A stretch of DNA of 8,045 nucleotides from an uncultured Bacteroidales bacterium (GCA_947074165.1 CAMTOT010000125.1:1-8045), one strand, 5' to 3'. Numbered from the stretch's first letter, positions 1 through 7,685 are shown. Notes: generated by a model from the letters alone, not told the origin. Made by a program: numbers and translations.

Positions 1-55
1 CGGCATACGAGTTAATGAGCGGTGACTGGAGTTCAGACGTTTGCTCTTCCGATCT
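1..55 (+). other. Illumina P7/TruSeq index adapter (sequencing artefact)
   Basis: These bases match the Illumina P7 index adapter in layout. Bases 1-13 correspond to the flow-cell part (CGGCATACGAG plus two bases), 14-21 are an 8-base index (AATGAGCG), and 22-55 are the TruSeq read-2 adapter ending in CTCTTCCGATCT. Two bases differ from the standard as I recall it: T at 12 (A expected) and T at 41 (G expected). The index is the reverse complement of CGCTCATT, which I recall as TruSeq HT index D703. Genomic sequence starts at about base 56. Nothing here should be annotated as biology; translated, it gives the familiar contaminant peptide TGVQTxALPI fused to the next gene. Confidence 0.97.
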
Positions 56-57
56 AT

Positions 58-315
58 TCTTTAAATACCGCGATTATGTTATTGGCTGTCGGTATGGGTA
101 GTGTCTTTGCTATTTTGCTGATTATTAATTATTTCAGTAAACTGCTTATAGTTGTAGTAAACAGATTTGCTCCGGAGGAAGAGCATAAAGAAGGCAGACA
201 TCCTGTATCAACAGACAAATCACCGATTCCTGTAAATATTGAGAAAGTTATCAATAAGGCTGTGGCCGGGGTAGCTAAAGGAATGAAGGTTACTAATATC
301 AAAAAACACAATTAA
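58..315 (+). CDS. oadG: Na+-pumping oxaloacetate decarboxylase gamma subunit (5'-truncated)
   Basis: Small membrane anchor subunit of the oxaloacetate decarboxylase complex; in the family it holds alpha and beta together and, in Klebsiella, binds a metal through its C-terminal tail. About 86 genomic codons remain. They show one N-terminal membrane segment (from LNTAIMLLAVGMG through FAILLIINYF), then a basic turn and VNRFAPEEE, the usual OadG layout, followed by a hydrophilic Lys-rich tail ending KKHN. The apparent upstream extension to a GTG at base 22 is adapter-derived and must be removed. The real start is off the contig, probably only a few codons upstream, because OadG proteins begin just before this membrane segment. 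An in-frame ATG at 76 lies inside the membrane segment and is an unlikely start. It is followed after 19 bases by oadA. Identification rests on the TM/APEE pattern plus the oadA and oadB neighbours. Confidence 0.88.
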   Translation, partial: SLNTAIMLLAVGMGSVFAILLIINYFSKLLIVVVNRFAPEEEHKEGRHPVSTDKSPIPVNIEKVINKAVAGVAKGMKVTNIKKHN

Positions 316-334
316 TCTCTTTATTTTTATCATT

Positions 335-2176
335 ATGGGAAGAGAAATCAAATTCAGTTTAGTATATAGAGATATGTGGCAGTCAGCCGGAAAGTATGTG
401 CCGCGTGTCGATCAGTTAATGAGAGTTGCTCCGGAAATAATAAATATGGGTTGTTTTGCTCGCGTAGAAACAAATGGAGGCGGATTTGAGCAAGTGAATC
501 TTCTTTTTGGAGAGAATCCAAATGTGGCTGTAAGAAGATGGACGGAACCATTTAACAATGCAGGAATTCAGACACATATGCTTGACCGTGGATTAAATGG
601 TTTGCGTATGAGCCCTGTGCCGGATGATGTGCGCCGACTTTTTTACAAAGTAAAAAAAGCACAGGGTACAGATATAGCAAGAACTTTCTGCGGACTTAAT
701 GATACACGCAATATAATTCCGTCTATTAAGTATGCCAAGGAGGCTGGCATGATTTCACAGGCTTGTTTAAGTATAACACATTCCCCTATACACACAGTAG
801 AATATTATACGAGCATGGCTTTTGAGCTCATAGAAGCTGGTGCAGATGAAATATGTCTTAAGGATATGGCTGGTATCGGACGACCCGTTTCACTCGGTAA
901 AATAGTTCGTAATATTAAAGAAAAATATCCTGACATTCCGGTTCAATATCATTCACATGCCGGGCCTGGACTGTCGGTGGGATCTATACTTGAAGTATGT
1001 GAAGCCGGGTGTGATTATATTGATGTAGGTATGGAGCCTCTTTCATGGGGTACAGGTCACGCAGATGTTCTAACAGTTCATTCAATGCTTAAGGATGCCG
1101 GATTTGAAGTGCCTGATATCAACATGGAAGCTTACATGAAAGTAAGAGCGCTTACTCAGGAGTTTATTGATGATTTTCTTGGTTTCTATATCAGCCCTAA
1201 AAACAGATTAATGAACTCTTTACTTATCGGACCTGGATTACCAGGAGGTATGATGGGTAGTCTTATGTCAGATCTTGAATCAAACCTTGAAAGCATAAAC
1301 CGTTATTTTGAAAAAAATAACAAACCGACAATTAACCAGGATGATCTTTTGATAGCGTTATTCAACGAGGTGGCTTATGTATGGCCTCGCGTAGGATATC
1401 CTCCTCTTGTAACCCCTTTCAGTCAGTATGTGAAAAACCTTTCACTTATGAATGTAATGCAGCTGATGAAAGGAAAAGAGAGATGGGCTATGATTGCAGA
1501 TGATATATGGGATATGATTCTCGGTAAATCAGGTCGATTGCCGGGAGAGCTTGCTCCTGAAATAATTGAGCTGGCAAAAGAGCAGGGTAAGGTATTTTTC
1601 ACCGGTAATCCACAGGATTCGTATCCTGATGCACTTGAAAAATATAAAACACTAATGACTGAAAAAGTATGGGATCTTGGTATTGATGATGAAGAGCTGT
1701 TTGAATACGCAATGCATCCTGCGCAATATGAAAACTATAAATCCGGTAAGGCAAAAGCCGATTTTGAAGCTGATATTGCAAAAAGAAAATCAGAAAAGAA
1801 TGCTCCTAATGGCGAGATTAAACCACAGACTCTTATTGTTGAGGTGGATGGGGTTAAATATAGTGTGGACATTGCTCCTGACAATGGAGAAAAAGCATCA
1901 GATAAACCTAAAGAATCGGAGCCGGTAACAAATATAAGCGGTGGAGAATTGTTTGAGGTTATTTCACCTTTGGAGGGCGTGTTTTATATCTCTAAAGGAA
2001 CTGATTCCGGCGTAAAAGTAGGAGATAAAGTAAAGAAAGGTGATGTGCTTTGTTACGTTGAAGCGATGAAAACATATAACGGTATTATGTCACCACAGGA
2101 CGGAGTAGTGGCAGAGATATGTTTTAAAAATACAGACAAAGTATATGAAGATGATGTTCTTGTAAAATTGAGTTGA
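335..2176 (+). CDS. oadA: Oxaloacetate decarboxylase alpha subunit, carboxyltransferase plus biotinyl domain
   Basis: Cytoplasmic 613-residue subunit that moves the carboxyl group of oxaloacetate to its own biotin, leaving pyruvate. Residues about 5-290 are the TIM-barrel carboxyltransferase. The expected metal ligands are Asp13 (RDMWQS), Lys176 (CLKDMAG, the carbamylated Lys in this family), His206 and His208 (YHSHAG); Arg85 (DRGLN) sits where the substrate-binding Arg lies. Residues about 300-470 form the conserved PYC/OadA domain. A charged linker (470-535) leads to a biotinyl domain (536-613) with biotin on Lys579 in EAMKT, 34 residues before the C-terminus. The ATG at 335 has no Shine-Dalgarno. 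OadB follows after one base, so translation is probably coupled. The loop LSWGTGHAD (236-244) departs from the usual SGGTSQP but keeps the Thr. A pyruvate carboxylase subunit B is the main alternative, but the adjacent oadG and oadB argue for a decarboxylase. Confidence 0.9.
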   Translation: MGREIKFSLVYRDMWQSAGKYVPRVDQLMRVAPEIINMGCFARVETNGGGFEQVNLLFGENPNVAVRRWTEPFNNAGIQTHMLDRGLNGLRMSPVPDDVRRLFYKVKKAQGTDIARTFCGLNDTRNIIPSIKYAKEAGMISQACLSITHSPIHTVEYYTSMAFELIEAGADEICLKDMAGIGRPVSLGKIVRNIKEKYPDIPVQYHSHAGPGLSVGSILEVCEAGCDYIDVGMEPLSWGTGHADVLTVHSMLKDAGFEVPDINMEAYMKVRALTQEFIDDFLGFYISPKNRLMNSLLIGPGLPGGMMGSLMSDLESNLESINRYFEKNNKPTINQDDLLIALFNEVAYVWPRVGYPPLVTPFSQYVKNLSLMNVMQLMKGKERWAMIADDIWDMILGKSGRLPGELAPEIIELAKEQGKVFFTGNPQDSYPDALEKYKTLMTEKVWDLGIDDEELFEYAMHPAQYENYKSGKAKADFEADIAKRKSEKNAPNGEIKPQTLIVEVDGVKYSVDIAPDNGEKASDKPKESEPVTNISGGELFEVISPLEGVFYISKGTDSGVKVGDKVKKGDVLCYVEAMKTYNGIMSPQDGVVAEICFKNTDKVYEDDVLVKLS

Positions 2177-2177
2177 T

Positions 2178-3383
2178 ATGGAGATATTCGAAAAACTATA
2201 TGAAATGACAGCGATAAGCAATATGTTCGAGTATCCGGCATATCTGCTTATGTATTTGATAGCCTTTTTATTTCTTTATCTCGGCATAAAGAAAGGTTAT
2301 GAACCGCTTTTGCTGATACCGATTGCTTTTGGTATTTTACTTGCCAATTTTCCCGGAGGAAAAATGGAGGTTATTCAGGCTACGGAAGCCAACGGAATGA
2401 TGCATAAAACACTTCTGGAGATAGCTCATGATGATGGTATAATGAATTTTATATATTACGCGCTTATAAAGACAGGCGTATTGCCTCCGATTATTTTTAT
2501 GGGAGTCGGCGCGCTTACTGATTTTGGTCCTTTATTGCGTAATCTTCGTCTTGCCATCTTCGGCGCGGCTGCTCAGGTAGGTATATTTTCTGTTCTTCTT
2601 GTAGCAGTACTTGTCGGGTTTACACCCCGTGAAGCAGGTGCGCTTGGTATAATAGGCGGAGCCGATGGGCCTACGGCTATCTACACTACTATTTTGCTTG
2701 CGCCACACCTGCTCGGACCTATAGCAGTAGCCGCATATTCTTATATGGCTCTTGTGCCGGTTATAATTCCGTTTGTTGTTAAGATACTTTGTTCTGAAAA
2801 AGAGCTGAAGATCAATATGAAGCAGCAGGAAAAACTCTATCCGTCAAAAACAGAGATCAAGAATATGAAAGTGGCAAAAGTAATATTTCCTATTGCCGTT
2901 GGTACTCTTGTTTCTCTAATCGTTCCCTCCTCAGCCCCGCTTATAGGGATGCTCATGTTTGGGAATTTGCTTAAAGAAGTTGGTTCAAGCGTTATTCGTC
3001 TTTCAGACGCAGCTACAGGTGCTATAATGAATTCAGCTACGATCTTCCTTGGTCTATCCGTTGGTGCTACTATGACAGCAAAATCATTTCTTGATTTTAC
3101 AACACTTGGAATTGTGTTTGGTGGATTTCTTGCGTTTGCAGTATCCATAGCTGGTGGCATCTGTATGGTGAAAATCTTTAATCTCTTTACCAAGAAGAAA
3201 ATCAATCCGCTTATCGGAGCTACCGGACTGAGTGCTGTTCCTATGGCTTCACGCGTGGCTAATGATATCGCCATTAAGTATGACCAGAGCAATCATTTGT
3301 TGCAATATGCTATGTCAAGCAATATCTCCGGAGTGATTGGATCGGCAGTAGCTGCCGGCGTGCTTATTTCATTTTTGAGTTAA
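2178..3383 (+). CDS. oadB: Na+-translocating decarboxylase beta subunit
   Basis: Polytopic inner-membrane subunit (401 residues) that decarboxylates carboxybiotin and couples this to Na+ export. It is largely hydrophobic, with a helix pattern typical of OadB/MmdB/GcdB. The signature GGADGPTAIY contains Asp163. By spacing, residues known to be important in Klebsiella OadB all have counterparts: D203 = Asp163, Y229 = Tyr189 (26 residues on in both), and N373, G377, S382, R389 = Asn343, Gly347, Ser352, Arg359 in the NPLIG...GLS...ASR stretch. It is somewhat shorter than the roughly 430-residue Klebsiella protein. The ATG lies one base after the oadA stop. A strong terminator follows 27 bases after its stop, so it is the last gene of the operon. 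The beta subunit alone does not fix the substrate; OadA-type alpha points to oxaloacetate rather than methylmalonyl- or glutaconyl-CoA. Confidence 0.95.
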   Translation: MEIFEKLYEMTAISNMFEYPAYLLMYLIAFLFLYLGIKKGYEPLLLIPIAFGILLANFPGGKMEVIQATEANGMMHKTLLEIAHDDGIMNFIYYALIKTGVLPPIIFMGVGALTDFGPLLRNLRLAIFGAAAQVGIFSVLLVAVLVGFTPREAGALGIIGGADGPTAIYTTILLAPHLLGPIAVAAYSYMALVPVIIPFVVKILCSEKELKINMKQQEKLYPSKTEIKNMKVAKVIFPIAVGTLVSLIVPSSAPLIGMLMFGNLLKEVGSSVIRLSDAATGAIMNSATIFLGLSVGATMTAKSFLDFTTLGIVFGGFLAFAVSIAGGICMVKIFNLFTKKKINPLIGATGLSAVPMASRVANDIAIKYDQSNHLLQYAMSSNISGVIGSAVAAGVLISFLS

Positions 3384-3410
3384 AACTAAATATATACTCA
3401 TATTGCTATT

Positions 3411-3450
3411 AAAGAGTAACGGAATACGACAAGCCGTTACTCTTTTTTTT
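3411..3450 (+). terminator. Rho-independent terminator of the oadGAB operon
   Basis: A perfect 12-bp inverted repeat pairs 3411-3422 (AAAGAGTAACGG) with 3434-3445 (CCGTTACTCTTT) around an 11-base loop. The 3' arm runs into a tract of eight consecutive Ts (3443-3450). It lies 27 bases after the oadB stop and 35 bases before the next start codon, so it should separate oadGAB from the SNF2 gene. The A/T-rich outer pairs could let it act in the opposite direction too, but only the + strand has a T tract of this length after the stem. Confidence 0.92.
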
Positions 3451-3484
3451 ATTTATCTTAGCATGATAATTCAAAAAAACGGCT

Positions 3485-6400
3485 ATGTCAAATATTTTCA
3501 GCACCCGAGAGGATGCGCGTAATTACTTAGATAATCTTGAGGATGAAAATTTGTATAAGGTATTATTGATGATGTCTTATAATCTGTCTACAATATATGA
3601 AAGTACATTTCAGCAATTCTGCAGAAGCCTAAAGATGAAAGTAACCCAGATCCCCAATCTGTTTAAGACATTACTTAAAAATGGTATTATAGAGAGGGCT
3701 GATTCAATATTTGTAGGTTATACGACATTGTATGTACTTAATCCGATGCTTGCTCCTGAATTATTTATCAGATTGTCAGAATTGCCAGAAGATAAGTTGA
3801 AAGAGATAATAGAAATTTCAAATTATTCAGACAATGATTTTCGCTTAAGAAAGAATAGAGAAACACTTCTTAATTATTTCAAAGACGGAATAATAGGAAA
3901 ATTAATTTATACCGGAGCTTCGTTTAGTTTTCATCCCGATTATTTGTATCTTTTCTTTCGCAAGTGGCGATTCTTTCCTGAGATGCATGGTATTCTGATT
4001 AATATGCCGTTTGAAATAATAAACAGTCTTTTTGATGATGTTATATCTCGTTATCTCTATTATTTCGAATATACAGATTTTACCAGACTTGCTTTCTTTA
4101 CCTATGAGAATAATATTCTTCCGGCAACAGAACGAAAGATATTTTCTGACGCTGTAGTTTTCTGCACATTTTTAAAAGAAGCTGATAAAGAGGCTGCATT
4201 TCAGAAAGCTTCATTAGATACCCCTTACGGACTGTTTATCCATGCCCTTTGCAAACAATATGAGGGGCATTACGCAGATGCGATAAAACTATATGAGAAA
4301 GGAATGAAATTAAACAAATCGACAATGCCGACCGATCTGTTTACTCTTTTTGTATATATATCTGCCCTAATGAACGAAGGGTCAGACAAGTCAAAGAACA
4401 AAATTATACGATTATCCAATAAGAAAACACTTGACTCTGTCACAAAATCAATATTTTACCTGTATAACTCTTTTTATACAATACAAGATATCTCAAATCT
4501 GCAACGTATATCAGAAGATAAAATATATGAATTAACTCCATTACATGTCATTTTAGGTGCTATAATTAAAAGTAACTATGGCGTAAATCTGACAAAAACA
4601 GAGATTACAGAGCTGCGGGACTGCAAAAATAAATCAAAACTTATCGATATAGAGATAAACAGGGCTCTTAAGATTTCGGCTGTCGCATCATTGCCGTCTC
4701 TTTTGCCTGAGTATATTCATCTTGAGCCATGGGAGTATGCTATAGACAATATCCTTAATAAGTACAAAGATGAAGTTCCGGTTGTGAAAGATTCAGCTAA
4801 ATCAATCCGTTTTATATATGTGGTTGATCGCTGGAGCGGAATAAATGTGCGCAGACAACAAAGCAAGGATGGTATAAAATGGTCAAAGGGACGTAATGTG
4901 GCTATTAGTACATATCGTCTGTGTACAGATGAGATGGATGAGTTAGATAAGAAGATATCATCATTTGTCACACTTGAACAGCAAGGCTATTACCGTTCCG
5001 ACTATGAGCTAAGAAGCGTAGATGCGTATAAAGCACTAATTGGCTCTGATAAAGTATTCAGAGAAGAGGGTAATGATCTCATACCGGTATCAATAGTAGA
5101 GGAGACACCGTCGGTAATATTTAAAAAAACACCCAAAGGTTATTCTTTCTCAACTAATGTATCTTTAGATTCAAACGGCAGTTACAAATATTTCGAAGGG
5201 AACACTGTATTGAAGGTTGTCGAACTCACTACGCGTCAGTTATCAATCATAAAAATGATTGGTGAAATAAAGATGTTTCCATTAAATGCCGAAGATAAGC
5301 TTAAAGACATGATCAGTAAGATCAGTAAGGATATAACTGTCCATTCTGATCTTATCGATGGTACCGATATATCAGAGAGCGTGCATTCTGATTCACGTAT
5401 TACCGTCCAGCTATTTCCTAAAGATGACGGTTTTACAGCCGAACTGTTTGTGAAGCCTTTTACCGAAGAGCAGCCATATTGTAAAGCCGGCAGAGGAGCC
5501 TCAAGTGTTATTGGCAAGATAGATGGTAAAACAGTCAAGGCTGACCGAAACTTCAAGCTTGAGCTAAGGAATCTTGTATCTCTAAAGAAGGAGCTTATAG
5601 ATTTTAATTTCTCTGACGAGATTAATGACGTGATTGATTTACCATCTCATGAGTCATGTCTTGAACTTCTTGAAACAGTAAAAGAATTTGATAATATTGC
5701 CCGTATTGAGTGGCCGAAAGGCGTAAAAATTAAATTCACGGGAACGATAAGTCCCGGCGACTTCTCTTTCGTTATAAAAAGCAAAGTAAACTGGTTTGAG
5801 CTTACCGGAGAACTAAAAATAGATCCGGAGCTTTCACTCTCTATTTCTGATATAATAAAAAGATATCAGCAGAGTCGCTATTCTAAATTTATTGAGATAC
5901 GAGATGGTGAATTTGCTCTCATCACCGAAGACTTACGAAAAGTCATAAACACACTTAATGCGTATTCTACAAAGGAAAAAGGTGCTCTTAAGATTCCTGA
6001 ATTCATAGCTCCGTCTCTAAATTCATTTAAACTCGATGGAGTAAAAATAAAAGGAGACAAGGAGTATAAAGATCTTTTAGACAGAGTGGAAAAAGCAGAA
6101 GAGATGGAAATATTCGTGCCAAAACAGCTTAAGGCAGATATGCGCGACTATCAGGAAACCGGTTTTCGTTGGATGGTAAGGTTAAGTGAATGGGGTGCTG
6201 GCGCATGCCTTGCCGATGATATGGGACTTGGCAAAACTGTACAAACAATAGCTATGTTACTTTACAAAGCAAAGTACGGACCATCACTCATAGTTGTCCC
6301 CGCATCAATCATACATAACTGGGAGTCTGAAATAATGCGTTTCGCGCCATCTTTGTCTGTTAAGATTCTTAATACAGAAATAGCGGAAAGAAAAGCGATA

Positions 6401-7498
6401 GTAGATAATGCATCTGAATATGATATTGTAATTACCTCTTATGGCATTATGAATAAAGAGGTGGATATACTTACCTCGCGCAGATGGAATGTACTTGTGC
6501 TTGATGAGGCGCATACTATAAAAAATAAAGATGCAAAGATGTCAAAAGCAGTGATGAAAATAGATGCCCGCTTTCGTTTGCTACTTACAGGGACACCTAT
6601 ACAAAATCACCTTAGTGAGATATGGAATCTGTTTAATGTGATGAATCCGGGTTTGCTTGGTTCTTTTGATCATTTTTATTCCAATTTTATTGTGCCTATA
6701 GAAATCGATAAAAGTAAGAGTAAGCAAGAGGCGCTTAAAAAGATTATTTCTCCGTTTTTACTAAGACGCACCAAGAATGAAGTTCTCAATGAACTGCCCG
6801 GTAAGACGGAAATTGTTATGCATATTGACCAAAATAAGACAGAGTCTTTGTTTTATGAATCAATACGTAGTGAGGCTTTTCGTCAGTTGGAAGATAAATC
6901 CCTTTCTGCAATACAGACTCTTGCTGAGATTACTAAGTTACGACAGGCCGCAAGCAACATATCTCTTGTAGATAAAAGTATTAAAACATCATCGAGCAAG
7001 ATGCTTGCTTTTCTTGAACTTGTTGATGAACTTGTCTCTTCAGATCACAGAGCGCTTGTTTTTAGTCAGTTTACTTCGCATTTGGCTTTGATAAAAGATG
7101 AGCTTGATAAAGCAGGCATAGATTATCTGTATCTTGACGGTTCTACGCCTACGCTTGAAAGAGGTAAACTTGTAAAGAAGTTTCAAACAGGAGATATGCC
7201 ATTATTTCTGATCAGTCTTAAAGCCGGAGGAGTTGGTCTTAACCTTACCGCGGCTGACTATGTTATTCATCTTGATCCGTGGTGGAATCCGGCTGTAGAG
7301 GAGCAGGCTTCAGACCGATCGTATCGTATTGGTCAGACTCGTCCTGTTACGATATATCGTCTGATAACAACAAATACGATTGAAGAAAAGATACTTGAGC
7401 TGCATAAGACAAAGAAAAATCTTGCAGACGCATTGCTCGACGGTAGCAATGTAGTTCAGAAAATGACTAAGGATCAGCTTCTTGAACTTTTGGGGTAA
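3485..7498 (+). CDS. Large SNF2-family DEAH-box ATPase/helicase-like protein
   Basis: A 1337-residue protein with a C-terminal SNF2 motor from about residue 884. Motifs in order: Tyr889-Gln890; Walker A DDMGLGKT with Lys917; DEAH at 1007-1010; LLTGTP at 1033-1038; FSQF at 1193-1196; DGST at 1218; LKAGGVGLNL from 1245; and QASDRSYRIGQ with arginine fingers Arg1278 and Arg1281. All look intact, so it should be an ATP-driven dsDNA translocase. The N-terminal 880 residues include a TPR-like stretch (about 250-278), WSKGR (466-470), PYCKAGRG (664-671), EWPKG (742-746) and NWFELTGEL (769-777). I recognise these as shared with large bacterial SNF2 proteins carrying the SNF2-associated domain. No SWIM zinc motif or nuclease is visible. 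ATG 3485 is the first in-frame start after a TAA at 3467. It is a single gene between a terminator and a non-coding gap. The cellular role is unknown. Confidence 0.95.
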   Translation: MSNIFSTREDARNYLDNLEDENLYKVLLMMSYNLSTIYESTFQQFCRSLKMKVTQIPNLFKTLLKNGIIERADSIFVGYTTLYVLNPMLAPELFIRLSELPEDKLKEIIEISNYSDNDFRLRKNRETLLNYFKDGIIGKLIYTGASFSFHPDYLYLFFRKWRFFPEMHGILINMPFEIINSLFDDVISRYLYYFEYTDFTRLAFFTYENNILPATERKIFSDAVVFCTFLKEADKEAAFQKASLDTPYGLFIHALCKQYEGHYADAIKLYEKGMKLNKSTMPTDLFTLFVYISALMNEGSDKSKNKIIRLSNKKTLDSVTKSIFYLYNSFYTIQDISNLQRISEDKIYELTPLHVILGAIIKSNYGVNLTKTEITELRDCKNKSKLIDIEINRALKISAVASLPSLLPEYIHLEPWEYAIDNILNKYKDEVPVVKDSAKSIRFIYVVDRWSGINVRRQQSKDGIKWSKGRNVAISTYRLCTDEMDELDKKISSFVTLEQQGYYRSDYELRSVDAYKALIGSDKVFREEGNDLIPVSIVEETPSVIFKKTPKGYSFSTNVSLDSNGSYKYFEGNTVLKVVELTTRQLSIIKMIGEIKMFPLNAEDKLKDMISKISKDITVHSDLIDGTDISESVHSDSRITVQLFPKDDGFTAELFVKPFTEEQPYCKAGRGASSVIGKIDGKTVKADRNFKLELRNLVSLKKELIDFNFSDEINDVIDLPSHESCLELLETVKEFDNIARIEWPKGVKIKFTGTISPGDFSFVIKSKVNWFELTGELKIDPELSLSISDIIKRYQQSRYSKFIEIRDGEFALITEDLRKVINTLNAYSTKEKGALKIPEFIAPSLNSFKLDGVKIKGDKEYKDLLDRVEKAEEMEIFVPKQLKADMRDYQETGFRWMVRLSEWGAGACLADDMGLGKTVQTIAMLLYKAKYGPSLIVVPASIIHNWESEIMRFAPSLSVKILNTEIAERKAIVDNASEYDIVITSYGIMNKEVDILTSRRWNVLVLDEAHTIKNKDAKMSKAVMKIDARFRLLLTGTPIQNHLSEIWNLFNVMNPGLLGSFDHFYSNFIVPIEIDKSKSKQEALKKIISPFLLRRTKNEVLNELPGKTEIVMHIDQNKTESLFYESIRSEAFRQLEDKSLSAIQTLAEITKLRQAASNISLVDKSIKTSSSKMLAFLELVDELVSSDHRALVFSQFTSHLALIKDELDKAGIDYLYLDGSTPTLERGKLVKKFQTGDMPLFLISLKAGGVGLNLTAADYVIHLDPWWNPAVEEQASDRSYRIGQTRPVTIYRLITTNTIEEKILELHKTKKNLADALLDGSNVVQKMTKDQLLELLG

Positions 7499-7517
7499 GA
7501 TTACCTGTTTATGTTTG
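7489..7517 (+). promoter_or_regulatory. Candidate Bacteroidetes-type promoter upstream of the asparaginase gene
   Basis: TATGTTTG at 7510-7517 is a full match to the Bacteroides -7 consensus TAnnTTTG, and TTTG at 7489-7492 could be the -33 box, overlapping the end of the SNF2 gene. The 17-base gap is a little short for the consensus spacing as I recall it. If used, transcription would start near 7524 and leave a leader of roughly 235 bases before the asparaginase ATG. In AT-rich DNA such a match can occur by chance. Confidence 0.3.
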
Positions 7518-7650
7518 TATGGTCATATTGTGTTTTAATATTTATATACATTAATTGTCTTGCAATAACTTAATTTACAGTGTAGTAGTTGAATGATATG
7601 TAAAAAATGTCACTTTCCTTTTCTTAATAAACCATAACCTTTTTTCTGTG

Positions 7651-7666
7651 TTACTTTGTTAGTTTG
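7651..7666 (+). repeat. Imperfect 8-base tandem repeat, possible alternative -7 boxes
   Basis: TTACTTTG and TTAGTTTG lie directly side by side and differ in one base. Each matches five of the six fixed positions of the Bacteroides -7 box (TAnnTTTG), so either could serve as a second promoter for the asparaginase gene about 95 bases downstream. No convincing -33 TTTG lies at the expected distance upstream. It could equally be a chance repeat in T-rich DNA. Confidence 0.4.
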
Positions 7667-7685
7667 GATATTATAAATAATACAA

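Noticed and set aside
22..57. GTG 22 as the start of oadG
   Set aside because: These codons are adapter sequence, not genomic DNA.
2837..3292. A 151-codon open frame on the minus strand
   Set aside because: It lies wholly antisense to the well-supported oadB gene, has no recognisable domain, and is best explained by the base composition of the membrane-protein gene opposite.
335..3383. Methylmalonyl-CoA or glutaconyl-CoA decarboxylase operon
   Set aside because: Those enzymes use a CoA-ester carboxyltransferase alpha subunit and usually a separate biotin carrier. Here alpha is of the OadA/PycB type with its own biotinyl domain.
3485..6115. SWIM zinc-finger domain at the N-terminus of the SNF2 protein
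   Set aside because: Large bacterial SNF2 proteins often have one, but the scattered Cys residues here show no CxC...CxH pattern.
6777..6971. Overlapping 64-codon + strand frame in the SNF2 gene
   Set aside because: It is an out-of-frame shadow inside conserved motor sequence, with no recognisable features.
3485..7498. Defence system core such as DISARM or Zorya, based on a SNF2 motor
   Set aside because: No methylase, phospholipase-D, nuclease or motor-complex partner lies beside it; neighbours are metabolic genes and the gene appears to be monocistronic.
7499..7650. Intrinsic terminator after the SNF2 gene
   Set aside because: There are T-rich runs (for example around 7640-7645) but no stable GC-containing hairpin in front of them.
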